Positions 8,682-18,342 of a DNA stretch of 64,000 bases are shown here, one piece after another (position 1 is the stretch's first letter; each line of letters begins with the position of its first letter). The notes below the pieces were generated by a model. That model was not told the origin of the DNA and did not search any database. It saw only the letters and a list, made by a program, of their open reading frames with translations. Position numbers and translations under genes: made by a program. Source of the DNA: an uncultured Collinsella sp. (lineage in GTDB: Bacteria > Actinomycetota > Coriobacteriia > Coriobacteriales > Coriobacteriaceae); the NCBI GenBank assembly GCA_958350755.1, contig CATWID010000005.1, forward strand, positions 6,317-70,316, read 5' to 3'.

Positions 8682-8817
8682 TCCGCCGTTCTAACGAACG
8701 GCGGACCGGTCGACGCTGCGCGCCATTCAGGCGAGCGATTTGCCTTTCAATCGTCGGCTGCGGGCAAAAGCCCAGCAGCCTCCTCTTTCAAGGCAACTCA
8801 CTTCGCCTGAATGGCGC
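8682..8817 (+). ncRNA. Structured intergenic element, copy 1 (3' of hypD)
   Basis: In hypD sense: hairpin P1 TCCGCCGTTC/GAACGGCGGA (8682-8705, loop TAAC), a linker with CGACGCTGC (8711-8719), then outer stem P2 GCGCCATTCAGGCGA (8720-8734) pairing with 8803-8817. Inside P2 are the internal-loop strands TTGCCTTTCAA (8740-8750) and TTTCAAGGCAA (8786-8796) and a terminal hairpin P3 (8756-8780, GGGC-AAAA-GCCC core). The same plan recurs at 17390, 26347 and 54583 with different stem sequences. Function unknown. Confidence 0.65.
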
Positions 8818-8890
8818 TCGCTGACTTTTACTTAACATCGATTCTGCCACACTCAGCTATTGCCGACCCCCCACGATTGGAGTTTTCGAT

Positions 8891-9925
8891 ATGTCCCGTA
8901 CTGCCACCGATAGCACTGTCCTGTTGGGCCACGGCTCTGGCGGCCAGATGATGAAACGCATCATCGATGAGGTCTTTTTGGATGCCTTTGGGTCGCCCGA
9001 ACTGCTCGAGGGCAACGATGCCGGCGTCGCTGCGCTGCCCGCGAGCGGGCGCATCGCCATGTCGACCGACAGCTTTGTAGTCTCGCCGCAGTTCTTCCCC
9101 GGCGGCAATATCGGCCGACTCGCCGTGTGCGGAACCGTCAACGACGTCGCGACCTCGGGCGCTAATGTGCGCTACCTCTCATGCGGCTTTATCCTCGAAG
9201 AGGGCTATCCCATGGACAAGCTGCGCCAGATTGTGCAGACCATGGCCGAAACGGCACATGAGGCAGGCGTGAAGATTATCACCGGCGACACCAAGGTGGT
9301 CGAGCGTGGCGGTGCCGACGGCGTCTACATCAATACCGCTGGCGTAGGCGAGGTGCCCGCAGGCGTGACGCTCAGCGGTGCCAACTGCCGGCCCGGCGAC
9401 GTCATCCTGGTGTCGGGCACACTCGGCGACCACGGCATCGCCATCATGAGCCAACGCGAGGGCCTGGCGTTTTCGAGCACCATCGAAAGCGATGCCGCGC
9501 CGCTCAACCACCTGATTGCCGATGTGCTTGCCGCAGCACCCGACACACACTGCTTCCGCGACCCCACGCGCGGTGGCCTGGCCTCGACGCTTAACGAGTT
9601 TGCGCAGGCCAGCGGCGTTGCCATGGAGGTCGACGAGGATGCCGTGCCCGTGCGCCCCGACGTGCAGGCCGCCTGCGAGATGCTCGGCTACGATGTGCTG
9701 CAGGTGGCAAACGAGGGCAAGATGGTTGCCGTCGTGCCGACCGAGCAAGCCGATGCCGCGCTGAGCGCCATGCGCGCCGCCCGCTACGGCGAGAATGCCG
9801 CCATCGTCGGTCGCGTGCTGCCACTTGCCGAGGGCGCCCGTCCCGCCGTGCGCGTACGCACCGGCTGGGGCTCGACCCGCATCCTCGACATGCTCGTAGG
9901 AGAGCAGCTACCGAGGATTTGCTAA
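8891..9925 (+). CDS. hypE: HypE, carbamoyl dehydratase for hydrogenase cyanide ligand
   Basis: A 344-residue PurM/AIR-synthetase-fold protein that dehydrates a C-terminal thiocarboxamide to thiocyanate. It shows LLGHGSGGQMM near the start, NDAGVAAL, GTVNDVATSGA, and ends in the family's required PRIC, with Cys344 as the modified residue. TTGGAG ribosome-binding site. Separated from hypD by 211 bp holding the structured element. The last 57 bp are repeated at 16197-16253 beyond the PTS island. Confidence 0.95.
   Translation: MSRTATDSTVLLGHGSGGQMMKRIIDEVFLDAFGSPELLEGNDAGVAALPASGRIAMSTDSFVVSPQFFPGGNIGRLAVCGTVNDVATSGANVRYLSCGFILEEGYPMDKLRQIVQTMAETAHEAGVKIITGDTKVVERGGADGVYINTAGVGEVPAGVTLSGANCRPGDVILVSGTLGDHGIAIMSQREGLAFSSTIESDAAPLNHLIADVLAAAPDTHCFRDPTRGGLASTLNEFAQASGVAMEVDEDAVPVRPDVQAACEMLGYDVLQVANEGKMVAVVPTEQADAALSAMRAARYGENAAIVGRVLPLAEGARPAVRVRTGWGSTRILDMLVGEQLPRIC
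9869..9925 (+). repeat. hypE 3'-end direct repeat, left copy
   Basis: The functional end of hypE (residues GSTRILDMLVGEQLPRIC plus stop). It matches 16197-16253 at 52 of 57 positions. Four of the five differences are silent or change TAA to TAG, and the fifth turns the terminal Cys codon into Tyr. It brackets the PTS island on its left. Confidence 0.9.
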
Positions 9926-9999
9926 CGGGCGAGCGCCGGCCGGCCCGGCTTCGCTCCGTCCCCGGCGCCTCCGAAGGCCGCGAGGCGGTTCTTACCCGT

Positions 10000-10266
10000 C
10001 TACTCCCCGCAGCCGCTCTCGATAAGCGCCACGAGAGCATCGACAGCAGCCACCTCGTCAGTGCCGTCGGCCACGATCTCGATCTCACAACCGCAGGTCA
10101 TCCCCATGCTCATGACCATCAGGATGGACTTAGCATCCTTGGCGTCTCCGCCCATCTTGGCAACGGTGATAGAGCTCTCATACTTGCTCGCCTCCTGCAC
10201 AAACAGCGATGCAGGGCGCGCGTGGATACCGCTCGGGTTCTTGACGACCGTCGTCTTGGAAACCAT
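10000..10266 (-). CDS. ptsH: PTS phosphocarrier protein HPr
   Basis: An 88-residue HPr with the phospho-acceptor site GIHARPA (His15) and the regulatory Ser47 region (DAKSILMVMSMG), so both enzyme I and HPr-kinase type phosphorylation are possible. Last gene of a minus-strand operon EIIB-EIIC-EIIA-GH1-HPr; only nine bases separate it from the GH1 stop, and its ribosome-binding site GGAG lies in that gap. Unlike its four operon partners it has the high G+C of the surrounding genome. Enzyme I is not in the window. It may be the general HPr or one dedicated to this locus. Confidence 0.93.
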   Translation of the reverse strand: MVSKTTVVKNPSGIHARPASLFVQEASKYESSITVAKMGGDAKDAKSILMVMSMGMTCGCEIEIVADGTDEVAAVDALVALIESGCGE

Positions 10267-10275
10267 CTCTGCTCC

Positions 10276-11811
<1,536 letters not shown>

Positions 11812-11883
11812 CTACTCCTAAAGAAAAGGGAGGCCCGAATTTGCGAACCTCCCACCGCATGGCGCCTAATTGGAAGATTCAAC

Positions 11884-12216
11884 CTACTCGCCTACACGAG
11901 CCGCAAGAGCACGAACGACCGGCATCATCTTTTTCGCCATATGCAGCTCGGCGCTGATTGTCATCAGAGTGTCCTGCGCATGCGTAAACAAAAGTGAGTA
12001 TTCAACTTCCTCACCAGCAGCCTGCGCTTGAATGGTGGCCGTTTGCGCCTTGTGGGCGGCCAAGACCTTTGAGTCTGCCTCGGCAAGTCGCTCTTCTGCC
12101 CCATCAAAATCCAAGGACGCCAAACAATCCATGGCCTGATCGATGCAAACCCGCCCATCACCGGCATTTATAATGACTTCCATGGCCACCGCATTGACAT
12201 CAATTGGCTTGCCCAT
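11884..12216 (-). CDS. PTS lactose/cellobiose-family EIIA
   Basis: A 110-residue all-helical EIIA of the Lac/Cel (Lichenan) class, receiving phosphate from HPr and passing it to the EIIB at 13609. Phospho-acceptor His79 lies in LLFTHAQDTLM. The ATG lies one base after the EIIC stop, so it is coupled. Operon order EIIB-EIIC-EIIA-GH1 is typical of cellobiose-type systems. Confidence 0.92.
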   Translation of the reverse strand: MGKPIDVNAVAMEVIINAGDGRVCIDQAMDCLASLDFDGAEERLAEADSKVLAAHKAQTATIQAQAAGEEVEYSLLFTHAQDTLMTISAELHMAKKMMPVVRALAARVGE

Positions 12217-12217
12217 A

Positions 12218-13597
12218 TCATTCTCCCGTCTTTACCGAGAATCCCTCGGATGTCATAGCGTTCTCGGTATCGCCACCAACGTTGCCGCTCGCCTCAAGTT
12301 TTGCAGCCTTCTTGGCTTCACGTGCGGCACGCTTTGCTTCCCTTTTTGCCTTGAGCTCAGCCTCGCTCTTTTCCTCTTCCTCAGCAGCGTGCTTATCAAA
12401 GACCTTAAAGAAGGGATACCAAATAATTGCAGCGAGAATAAGGTTGACAGCGACAAGCACAACATTTCGAATATCGCCATTTGAAAGGAAATATGCCGAA
12501 ACAGCATTAGGCAAGAAGTTCATGGCAAACATCTGAGTGTGAAGGCTGGCCCAATCGAACTGGAGCCAAAGATACGCATTCGCGGGGAGAATGATTGCCT
12601 GGAGAATAACAGGAATAAACAGATAGGGATTATTTACGATCGTGGAGAATACTAGAGGCTCATTAATGTTGAAAAGCGATGGCACAAATGTCGCTTTGCC
12701 AAGCGTACGGTTCTTCTTTGACTTTGAGAACAGCATCATGAATGCCAGCGGCAACGTATTAAGCTCTCCGCCAATCATGTAATAACGAGAAAGGCCATAG
12801 GCATTGATGTTGGTAGGCGTTGCACCCGCCGCCACGGCCGCCATGTTTTCAGCCATTCCGCCCTGCGTGATAGGCAAAGTGACCGAAATAAAGGCCCAAC
12901 CAGACACGCCGAAGAAATAAAACACGTCCATCACAAGTGCAATGAACACAACGCCCGGAAGCGATTGCCCAAAGTTAGTAACCGGTGAAAGAAGAAGCGC
13001 GATTACGGTAAATACATCGATTTTTGCAAGGAACGTAAGCAAATAAGCAATGGCGAGGCTCAGCAAGATCGGAATAATGCTGTCAAACCAATTCTTAACA
13101 AAATCCGGAATAACCGAATCTTCTCCAAAGAAGCTGTGATGGGCTGCGAATTTATAGATTGCTCCAACAAAGATACCCACGACCATGGCGGCAAACATTC
13201 CGCTCGAGCCGAACTTCCACATCTCAAACGCCACGCCCTCATCAACGGTTTGAGGGTTCATGCACAGCATAAAGGTACCGACTCCGGTAAATCCGGCAAT
13301 CAAAGCCCTGCCCTTATCGTCCTCCTTGATGCAAACGCTATGAGGAATAATAAATGCGATGAACATTCCAACCAAACCGAAGGAATACGTATTAAGCGCA
13401 GTCAGATCGGGAAGTACAGGAATGAAATTACGCACGACATTGAAGAGGCTTGGAATCGCAGAGACCATTGTAAAGGGAACGATGTACAGCACCGCATTTG
13501 CGACTATTCCAAACCAGTAGTTTGCTGTGAGTTTGTTAATCACGGGCACAACATGCTTTTCAATTCCGCCTTGCACCCTAGTCATAACATTCGACAT
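12218..13597 (-). CDS. PTS cellobiose-family EIIC permease with charged C-terminal tail
   Basis: A 459-residue multi-pass membrane permease that forms the sugar channel of the Lac/Cel PTS. Hydrophobic segments run from about residue 30 to 395. Beyond the last membrane segment is a cytoplasmic tail of about 60 residues, first Lys/Glu/Ala-rich (AELKAKREAKRAAREAKKAA) and then Gly/Ser-rich, longer and more charged than usual for the class. Between EIIB (11 bp upstream) and EIIA (1 bp downstream). AT-rich codon use like its neighbours. Confidence 0.9.
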   Translation of the reverse strand: MSNVMTRVQGGIEKHVVPVINKLTANYWFGIVANAVLYIVPFTMVSAIPSLFNVVRNFIPVLPDLTALNTYSFGLVGMFIAFIIPHSVCIKEDDKGRALIAGFTGVGTFMLCMNPQTVDEGVAFEMWKFGSSGMFAAMVVGIFVGAIYKFAAHHSFFGEDSVIPDFVKNWFDSIIPILLSLAIAYLLTFLAKIDVFTVIALLLSPVTNFGQSLPGVVFIALVMDVFYFFGVSGWAFISVTLPITQGGMAENMAAVAAGATPTNINAYGLSRYYMIGGELNTLPLAFMMLFSKSKKNRTLGKATFVPSLFNINEPLVFSTIVNNPYLFIPVILQAIILPANAYLWLQFDWASLHTQMFAMNFLPNAVSAYFLSNGDIRNVVLVAVNLILAAIIWYPFFKVFDKHAAEEEEKSEAELKAKREAKRAAREAKKAAKLEASGNVGGDTENAMTSEGFSVKTGE

Positions 13598-13608
13598 CGG
13601 CTCGCCCC

Positions 13609-13950
13609 CTACTCGCCATCAAACTCAATATCAAGAAGATCGTATGCGTCCTCGAGAATCCCCTCACCATCGAGGGCGGCATAATAATCAGGATCGATTG
13701 ACATAACCTTTACGCCATATGGCTCAAGTTGTTTCTGCGTTGCTGGAACCTCAGCCGCAAAGTGAGGCCCCAATAGCAGAGCATCAATCTTGTCGGCATA
13801 GTCCATAATCTCCGACTTGCTGACCGCGCTCACGGTCACGTCAAGACCACGTTGCTTCGCGATTTTGCGCATATTTGCGGCCATAAACCCAGTCGATGCG
13901 CCAATACCGCATGCGAGCAATAGCCTAATGGTTTCATTTTCATCAACCAT
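13609..13950 (-). CDS. PTS lactose/cellobiose-family EIIB
   Basis: A 113-residue EIIB with the phospho-cysteine loop LLACGIGASTGF (Cys14). It takes phosphate from EIIA and transfers it to the sugar during passage through EIIC. First gene of the minus-strand operon, preceded by AAAGGAG; 274 bp upstream is the divergent LicR-type regulator, with dyad repeats between them. Confidence 0.92.
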   Translation of the reverse strand: MVDENETIRLLLACGIGASTGFMAANMRKIAKQRGLDVTVSAVSKSEIMDYADKIDALLLGPHFAAEVPATQKQLEPYGVKVMSIDPDYYAALDGEGILEDAYDLLDIEFDGE

Positions 13951-14070
13951 GATATTGCTCCTTTCTATAATTGAACGTCTTGCATTCGAGCCTTAAGACG
14001 CCGTGTCGACTCCGGTCGCCTCGATGAGCCTAACCATACGGATACATCTCCCCAAAAACCAACCGACTTT

Positions 14071-14143
14071 TTGCCGCATGGCGGCAAGGCGGCAGATTTT
14101 CCGCCCGCGCGGCAAACCGGGCGATTTTCCGCTTGGGCGGCAA
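14071..14143. promoter_or_regulatory. Tandem 28-nt repeats with GCGGCAA dyads, candidate operators
   Basis: The half-site GCGGCAA occurs at 14081, 14109 and 14137, exactly 28 nt apart. Each is paired with a TTGCCGC or TTTCCGC half-site upstream: a perfect dyad TTGCCGC-N3-GCGGCAA at 14071-14087, and TTTCCGC-N4-GCGGCAA at 14098-14115 and 14126-14143. They lie between the divergent regulator and the PTS operon, in otherwise unremarkable sequence, so they probably bind the regulator encoded at 14225. Confidence 0.6.
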
Positions 14144-14224
14144 ATTGGAAAAGACACCCTTTCTTAACCTGAGATACCATGGGGCGGTACACCCTGTCTG
14201 CCGTTCATCTCTTGGAGGAAAGCC

Positions 14225-16195
14225 ATGGCGAGCGCCAAGCAGAACCGCATCAACCGCATGATCGACGTGCTCGAAAACAGCAGCTCATGGGTGTCTTCCT
14301 CGATGCTTGCCGGCCTTTTGGGCGCGAGTGAGCGAAGCATCCGCAACTATGTTGCAGAGGTCAACGAGACCGGTACGCGACATATCGAATCGTCTAAAGA
14401 GGGCTATCGCCTTGCCACGGCGGCGCCGGCTGCCGCCAGCGCTTCCGCTAGTCCTTGCGAAGGTGTCAATACCCTCCCCGCGAACGCGGACTCCAGGCGC
14501 GACTTTACTATCTCCCGCCTTGTCAACGCATGCGATGGACTCTCCGTCTTTGATATCGCCGATGAGCTCTTTATCAGCGAGAGCACGTTTCAGAGCTCCG
14601 TGATGCCGCAGGTGCGCGCGCTCGTTCGGCAGTTCGACCTCAATGTCGAGACACACGACTACCGCATGAAACTCACGGGGCGAGAGGCCGACAAGCGCAA
14701 GCTTCTCGGCCACATAGCCACCCACAACTCCTATGGCTATTTCACCTCAACCAAAACGCTCGAAAACATGTTTCCCGACTTTGACGTGCAGGCAACCCTC
14801 TCGAGCTTGGTCGCGATCTGCCAGCGCTCGGATCTATTTATCAACGACTACGCGCTCTCCAACCTGCTCGTGCACCTGTTAGTGATCATCATCAGGCTCA
14901 CCTCGAACAACGAGCTCAGCGAGGTGGACGGCCCCATCGACGCAGACGGCCTAGTGACACAACTCGGGCAGCGCGAACAGATCGTACGCTGCGCCCAGCG
15001 CATTGCCGCCTACTTTGAGAAGGAGTTTGGTTGTGCCATCCCACGCGACGATTTTCAGCAAATCCTGCTGCTTTTGGCGCTTTCCGTCGAACGTTGCGAT
15101 TTTGACGAGCTCAACCGCGAGAAGCTCTCAAGCATCATTGACCGCGATTTTGTAGACATGGTTCTGGGGATTCTCGACGAGTGCGGCAAGCGCTACAACC
15201 TACCGCGCTTTATCGACGAGCCCATGCGCCTGCAGCTCGTCCTGCATATGTTTAACGCCTACCAACGAGCCGTCTACCACGTAAGCTACCCCAACCCGCT
15301 CGCTGCGCAGATCAAAAGCGAGTACGCACCGGTCTACGATATGGCGGTCTATATCGCCCATCGCTTCTCGACGGCCATGGATATCGAGGTAGGCGAGAAC
15401 GAAATCGCGTTTATCGCCTTTCACATCGGCGCCTATTTTGAGAAGTTCTCCGCACCCGACGGCGCCATCACCTGCACGGTCATCATCGAGGAGTATCACG
15501 ACTTTGCGCGCAGGCTTGTCGACGACCTTAAGGCCGAGTTTGGAGACGACATCAGCGTTGTTGCCGTGAGAAGCTGTGATAGCTACCTGGCCGATCCTCC
15601 CGAGAGCGATGTGGTGGTCACTACGGTCGACGTGCCGGTTTGTGGCGGTAGCACCAAGATCTTGATCGGGCCCATCCTCACTAAACAGAACGTGCGAAAG
15701 ATCCGCGACCGGCTTTGTGCCATCCAAGAGCGGCGACGGCGCCTCTACGCTCAGGGCCTTTTGGGGCACCTGCTGCGGCCGGAGCTATTTATACGCAACA
15801 TAGACGCGGTTGACGCCACAAGCTGCATCGACCGAATGGGAGAGCTTTTGGCTGCTCAGGAGCTCGTAACGCCCGAATTTATCGCCAACGTGCATCTGCG
15901 CGAGAACGTCTCATCGACAGCGTTTACTGACTGCCTTGCCATACCCCATGCGATCTCGGTGTATCCCAAGCGCTCGTTTATTGCCGTGGTCCACAATGAC
16001 GCCCCGATTCCTTGGGGACGCCACGACGTGCGATTTGTGCTGCTTATAGGTACCGCGCAGGAAGACATGGGGCTCTTTAGAGATGTGCTCGACCTGATTA
16101 TCGAAGTGTTCTCCTCGGTAGAGACCACGATGAGGCTCATGCAGACCGACACCTTCGAAGAGTTTCTGGCTGCGTTTACGCACGATATCGGATAA
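14225..16195 (+). CDS. LicR/MtlR-type PRD transcriptional activator
   Basis: A 656-residue PTS-controlled regulator. Domains: N-terminal HTH_11 (about 8-60, SSSMLAGLLGASERSIRNYV), a second Mga-like winged helix (about 95-160, VFDIADELFISESTF), two PRDs (about 180-410), an EIIB-like domain (about 415-510), and an EIIA-fructose-like domain to the end (FTDCLAIPHAI with its His). Phosphorylation by HPr/EIIB normally sets activity by sugar supply. It is divergent from the PTS operon and has host-like G+C, unlike EIIB, EIIC, EIIA and GH1. Its stop lies one base before the duplicated hypE tail. Ribosome-binding site TTGGAGGAA. Confidence 0.92.
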   Translation: MASAKQNRINRMIDVLENSSSWVSSSMLAGLLGASERSIRNYVAEVNETGTRHIESSKEGYRLATAAPAAASASASPCEGVNTLPANADSRRDFTISRLVNACDGLSVFDIADELFISESTFQSSVMPQVRALVRQFDLNVETHDYRMKLTGREADKRKLLGHIATHNSYGYFTSTKTLENMFPDFDVQATLSSLVAICQRSDLFINDYALSNLLVHLLVIIIRLTSNNELSEVDGPIDADGLVTQLGQREQIVRCAQRIAAYFEKEFGCAIPRDDFQQILLLLALSVERCDFDELNREKLSSIIDRDFVDMVLGILDECGKRYNLPRFIDEPMRLQLVLHMFNAYQRAVYHVSYPNPLAAQIKSEYAPVYDMAVYIAHRFSTAMDIEVGENEIAFIAFHIGAYFEKFSAPDGAITCTVIIEEYHDFARRLVDDLKAEFGDDISVVAVRSCDSYLADPPESDVVVTTVDVPVCGGSTKILIGPILTKQNVRKIRDRLCAIQERRRRLYAQGLLGHLLRPELFIRNIDAVDATSCIDRMGELLAAQELVTPEFIANVHLRENVSSTAFTDCLAIPHAISVYPKRSFIAVVHNDAPIPWGRHDVRFVLLIGTAQEDMGLFRDVLDLIIEVFSSVETTMRLMQTDTFEEFLAAFTHDIG

Positions 16196-16196
16196 A

Positions 16197-16253
16197 GGCT
16201 CGACCCGCATCCTCGACATGCTCGTGGGAGAGCAGCTGCCGAGAATTTACTAG
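16197..16253 (+). pseudogene. hypE 3'-end remnant, right copy of the island-flanking repeat
   Basis: 57 bp encoding GSTRILDMLVGEQLPRIY plus stop, in the same orientation as hypE. It differs from the hypE end at five positions, four of them third codon positions, which suggests it diverged while still part of a coding gene. The Cys-to-Tyr change would inactivate a HypE. There is no upstream hypE body and no start, so it is a relic. It abuts the regulator stop on one side and the HAD gene leader on the other. Confidence 0.9.
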
Positions 16254-16378
16254 GGCGGAATTGCACGGCTGGCGCGATGTGGCTTGATATCCCTGGAGAT
16301 GTTCAGATTCCAAACATGCCCGGCACGCATGCCCAGTATCATGGGGTGCGTTTTACAACTCAAGCGGCAGGAGCACCC

Positions 16379-17047
16379 ATGGCGGCAGCGTTTTCCCATG
16401 TGATTTTTGACCTCGACGGCACTATCCTCAACACACTTGAGGACCTGGCAGCCGCCGGTAACCATACCTGTGAGATGCACGGCTGGCCCACGTTTGCCGT
16501 TGACGAATACCGCTATAAGGTGGGAAACGGCATGCTCAAGCTGGTTGAGCGTTTTATGCCTGCCGAGTATGCGGGCGACAGCCGTATGTTTGAGCAGACG
16601 CTTGCCGAGTTTAGGGCTTATTACGGTGAGCACAAGGAGGACCACACCGCTCCCTATGCCGGCACGACCGAGATGCTCGACCGCCTGCACGCCGCGGGCA
16701 TCCAGCTTGCCGTGCTCACCAACAAGGACCACATTTCGGCGGCCCCGCTTATCGAGAAGTACTTTGGCCCCGACCGCTTTGCGCTGGTCCAGGGCCGTGT
16801 CGACGCTTTTCCGCCCAAGCCCGAGGCGCCCGTCACGCTGCATGTGATGGAAGCGCTGGGCGCCGACCCGGCGACCACGCTCTACGTGGGCGATTCCAAT
16901 GTCGATATCCTGACCGGTCATAACGCCGGCCTTAAGAGCGCGGGCGTCAGCTGGGGCTTCCGCGGCCGCGCAGAGCTGGAAGCCGCCGGCGCCGACTACG
17001 TGGTGGACAGCCAGGCAGAGCTCGCGGCGCTGATTCTAGGCGAGTAA
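16379..17047 (+). CDS. HAD-family phosphatase, phosphoglycolate-phosphatase-like
   Basis: A 222-residue HAD subfamily IA hydrolase. Motif I FDLDGTILNT (nucleophile Asp11, acid/base Asp13), motif II LTNKDH, and motif IV YVGDSNVDILTG are all intact, with a helical cap between I and II. The start at 16379 follows GCAGGAG; the frame is open to 16277 without a signal. Family members dephosphorylate phosphoglycolate and similar small phosphates; the substrate here is not determinable. Immediately right of the PTS island, so it was probably the original neighbour of hypE. Confidence 0.88.
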   Translation: MAAAFSHVIFDLDGTILNTLEDLAAAGNHTCEMHGWPTFAVDEYRYKVGNGMLKLVERFMPAEYAGDSRMFEQTLAEFRAYYGEHKEDHTAPYAGTTEMLDRLHAAGIQLAVLTNKDHISAAPLIEKYFGPDRFALVQGRVDAFPPKPEAPVTLHVMEALGADPATTLYVGDSNVDILTGHNAGLKSAGVSWGFRGRAELEAAGADYVVDSQAELAALILGE

Positions 17048-17389
17048 CGAAGCCGCCGCTCCATGCGGCTGCGACAATTCTTCCGCAAGGAAAGCGCATC
17101 CCGTTTTGGAGCTCCGGAATGGGATGCGCTTTCCGTTTGAGGCGCGTCGGGGAAACTGTGTCCCGTTTTGGAGCTATATTCCGGGTCGCACTTTCCGCAA
17201 CCCGCCTCATCCGGAAACCGCGACCCACTATTCGGCCAAAAACCGGGCCGCATTTTCCCGAGCGTTCGCGATGCAACGCCGGCACAAGGAGTGTCCCCAA
17301 CTGCCGTCAGGAAAGGAACGTCCCCAAGCACCGCCTTCCCAATGACTACTCCAGCGATGGTAACGTCACGGGTAGAGGACGGACAGCGA
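17048..17389. other. Intergenic region with palindrome and degenerate repeats
   Basis: No gene with a supportable start is visible. GGAAAGCGCATCCC (17089-17102) pairs perfectly with 17121-17134. The phrase TCCCGTTTTGGAGCT occurs twice, about 62 bp apart (17099 and 17160). From 17283 there are GTGTCCCC/CGTCCCC phrases and a CCCAATGACTACT fragment like the hairpin repeats at 26255. It reads as accumulated repeat debris between converging genes. Confidence 0.55.
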
Positions 17390-17530
17390 GCGACGTCCAG
17401 GACGAACAAGTTGGCATGAAAAAGGCGAGGCATAGACCTTCGGGTCATGCCTCGCCTTTTGAATGACAAATTGTCGTCCTGGGCGGCGCGCAGCGTCGGG
17501 CAGTTACGGCGTTTGGTAAAACGCCGTAAC
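17390..17530 (-). ncRNA. Structured intergenic element, copy 2 (3' of lipoprotein gene)
   Basis: Read on the minus strand from the lipoprotein stop: P1 hairpin (17503-17530, 12-bp stem, loop TACC), linker CGACGCTGC (17490-17498), outer stem P2 (17473-17489 with 17390-17406, 14 of 17 paired), and an inner hairpin with AAAAGGCGAGGCAT/ATGCCTCGCCTTTT arms (17420-17460) capped by a UUCG-like loop. The interior spacing (66 nt) matches copies at 8682 and 26347. The inner hairpin with flanking A and T runs could also terminate transcription. Confidence 0.6.
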
Positions 17531-17549
17531 GAACTACCGCGTAACTCCC

Positions 17550-18107
17550 CTAGCTCATCATGGCATTCATCATCTCGTTGGTTGCGGAATCGTCGGCAGA
17601 CCACTCGCCGTCGTCATTGCAGGAATACTTGAAGGTGACCTTGGTGTCCTTGGTCTTAGCAGCCTTGGTCACATCGACCATAACCTGACCGGCCATCTTG
17701 TACAGCTCGTCATCGGAAGGCATCGAATCGAGCGCGGCGACCTTCTCCTGGTACTGGGTGGCAAAATCCTCAACGATCTGGTTCATGGACTTGCAGGTAA
17801 TGGTGACCTCGGCAGTTGCGGTACCCTTGTCCTCGTCGACCGTCACGTCGCCGATCTTGTAGTCAAAGCCCTCGAGATAGCTCTTGGCGTACTCCTTGGG
17901 ATCGATGCCCAGCTGCTCAAACTCGTCGCCCGAGGCCTCTTCCAGGCCGGCGAGGAAGTCGTCGCCGCCGTTCTTGACCTCGTCAAACTGCGTCGTAAGA
18001 TCCTCGGTGATGAGCTCCTCAACCGAAGGACCTCCGCAGCCGGAAAGCACAACCACGCACGCGACCAGAACAGCCATCAGGGGCGCAAGCAGCAGCTTCT
18101 TCTTCAT
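17550..18107 (-). CDS. Lipoprotein, unknown function
   Basis: A 185-residue secreted lipoprotein: basic start MKKK, hydrophobic core, lipobox VLSGC with Cys24, then an acidic mature region. The start at 18107 is preceded by GGGAGGAA; an in-frame ATG at 18131 is less likely. The mature part has small repeated beta-strand patterns (GTATAEVTITCKSMNQIV, DTKVTFKYSC) resembling DUF5105/DUF4878-type extracytoplasmic domains found in Gram-positive lipoproteins; I am not certain of the family. Monocistronic, followed by a structured element. Confidence 0.8.
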   Translation of the reverse strand: MKKKLLLAPLMAVLVACVVVLSGCGGPSVEELITEDLTTQFDEVKNGGDDFLAGLEEASGDEFEQLGIDPKEYAKSYLEGFDYKIGDVTVDEDKGTATAEVTITCKSMNQIVEDFATQYQEKVAALDSMPSDDELYKMAGQVMVDVTKAAKTKDTKVTFKYSCNDDGEWSADDSATNEMMNAMMS

Positions 18108-18285
18108 GACATTCCTCCCAACAAGCGGCACCGCGCTTCCCGACGCGGTGCGCGTCGTAACAATAAGGCCATACTAGCCGATAACGAACACCCCCGGCAA
18201 AGCAAAGGCGCAGTCGGCTCGATTTAACGTCCGAACGGTTTACCGGTCCGCCCAACGCGCAATAAAACGTTCCGCCGCATTGTAA

Positions 18286-18318
18286 TAAAAAAGGGTGGTC
18301 GGACAATTCGACCACCCC
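18286..18318 (-). terminator. Terminator of EIIA-Glc gene
   Basis: GGGTGGTCG (18293-18301) and CGACCACCC (18309-18317) form a hairpin that, read on the minus strand, is followed by TTTTTTATT. It lies 25 bp past the stop at 18343. Confidence 0.88.
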
Positions 18319-18342
18319 AAAACATCCTTATGTTGCCGCAGC

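Noticed and set aside
14081..14143. CRISPR-like array from the 28-nt period upstream of the PTS operon
   Set aside because: The intervening sequences are themselves similar, there are only three units and no cas genes; a tandem operator explains it better.
16197..16253. Reading the hypE-tail repeat as a terminator of the LicR-type gene
   Set aside because: It has no hairpin or T run; its in-frame identity with the hypE C-terminus is the better explanation.
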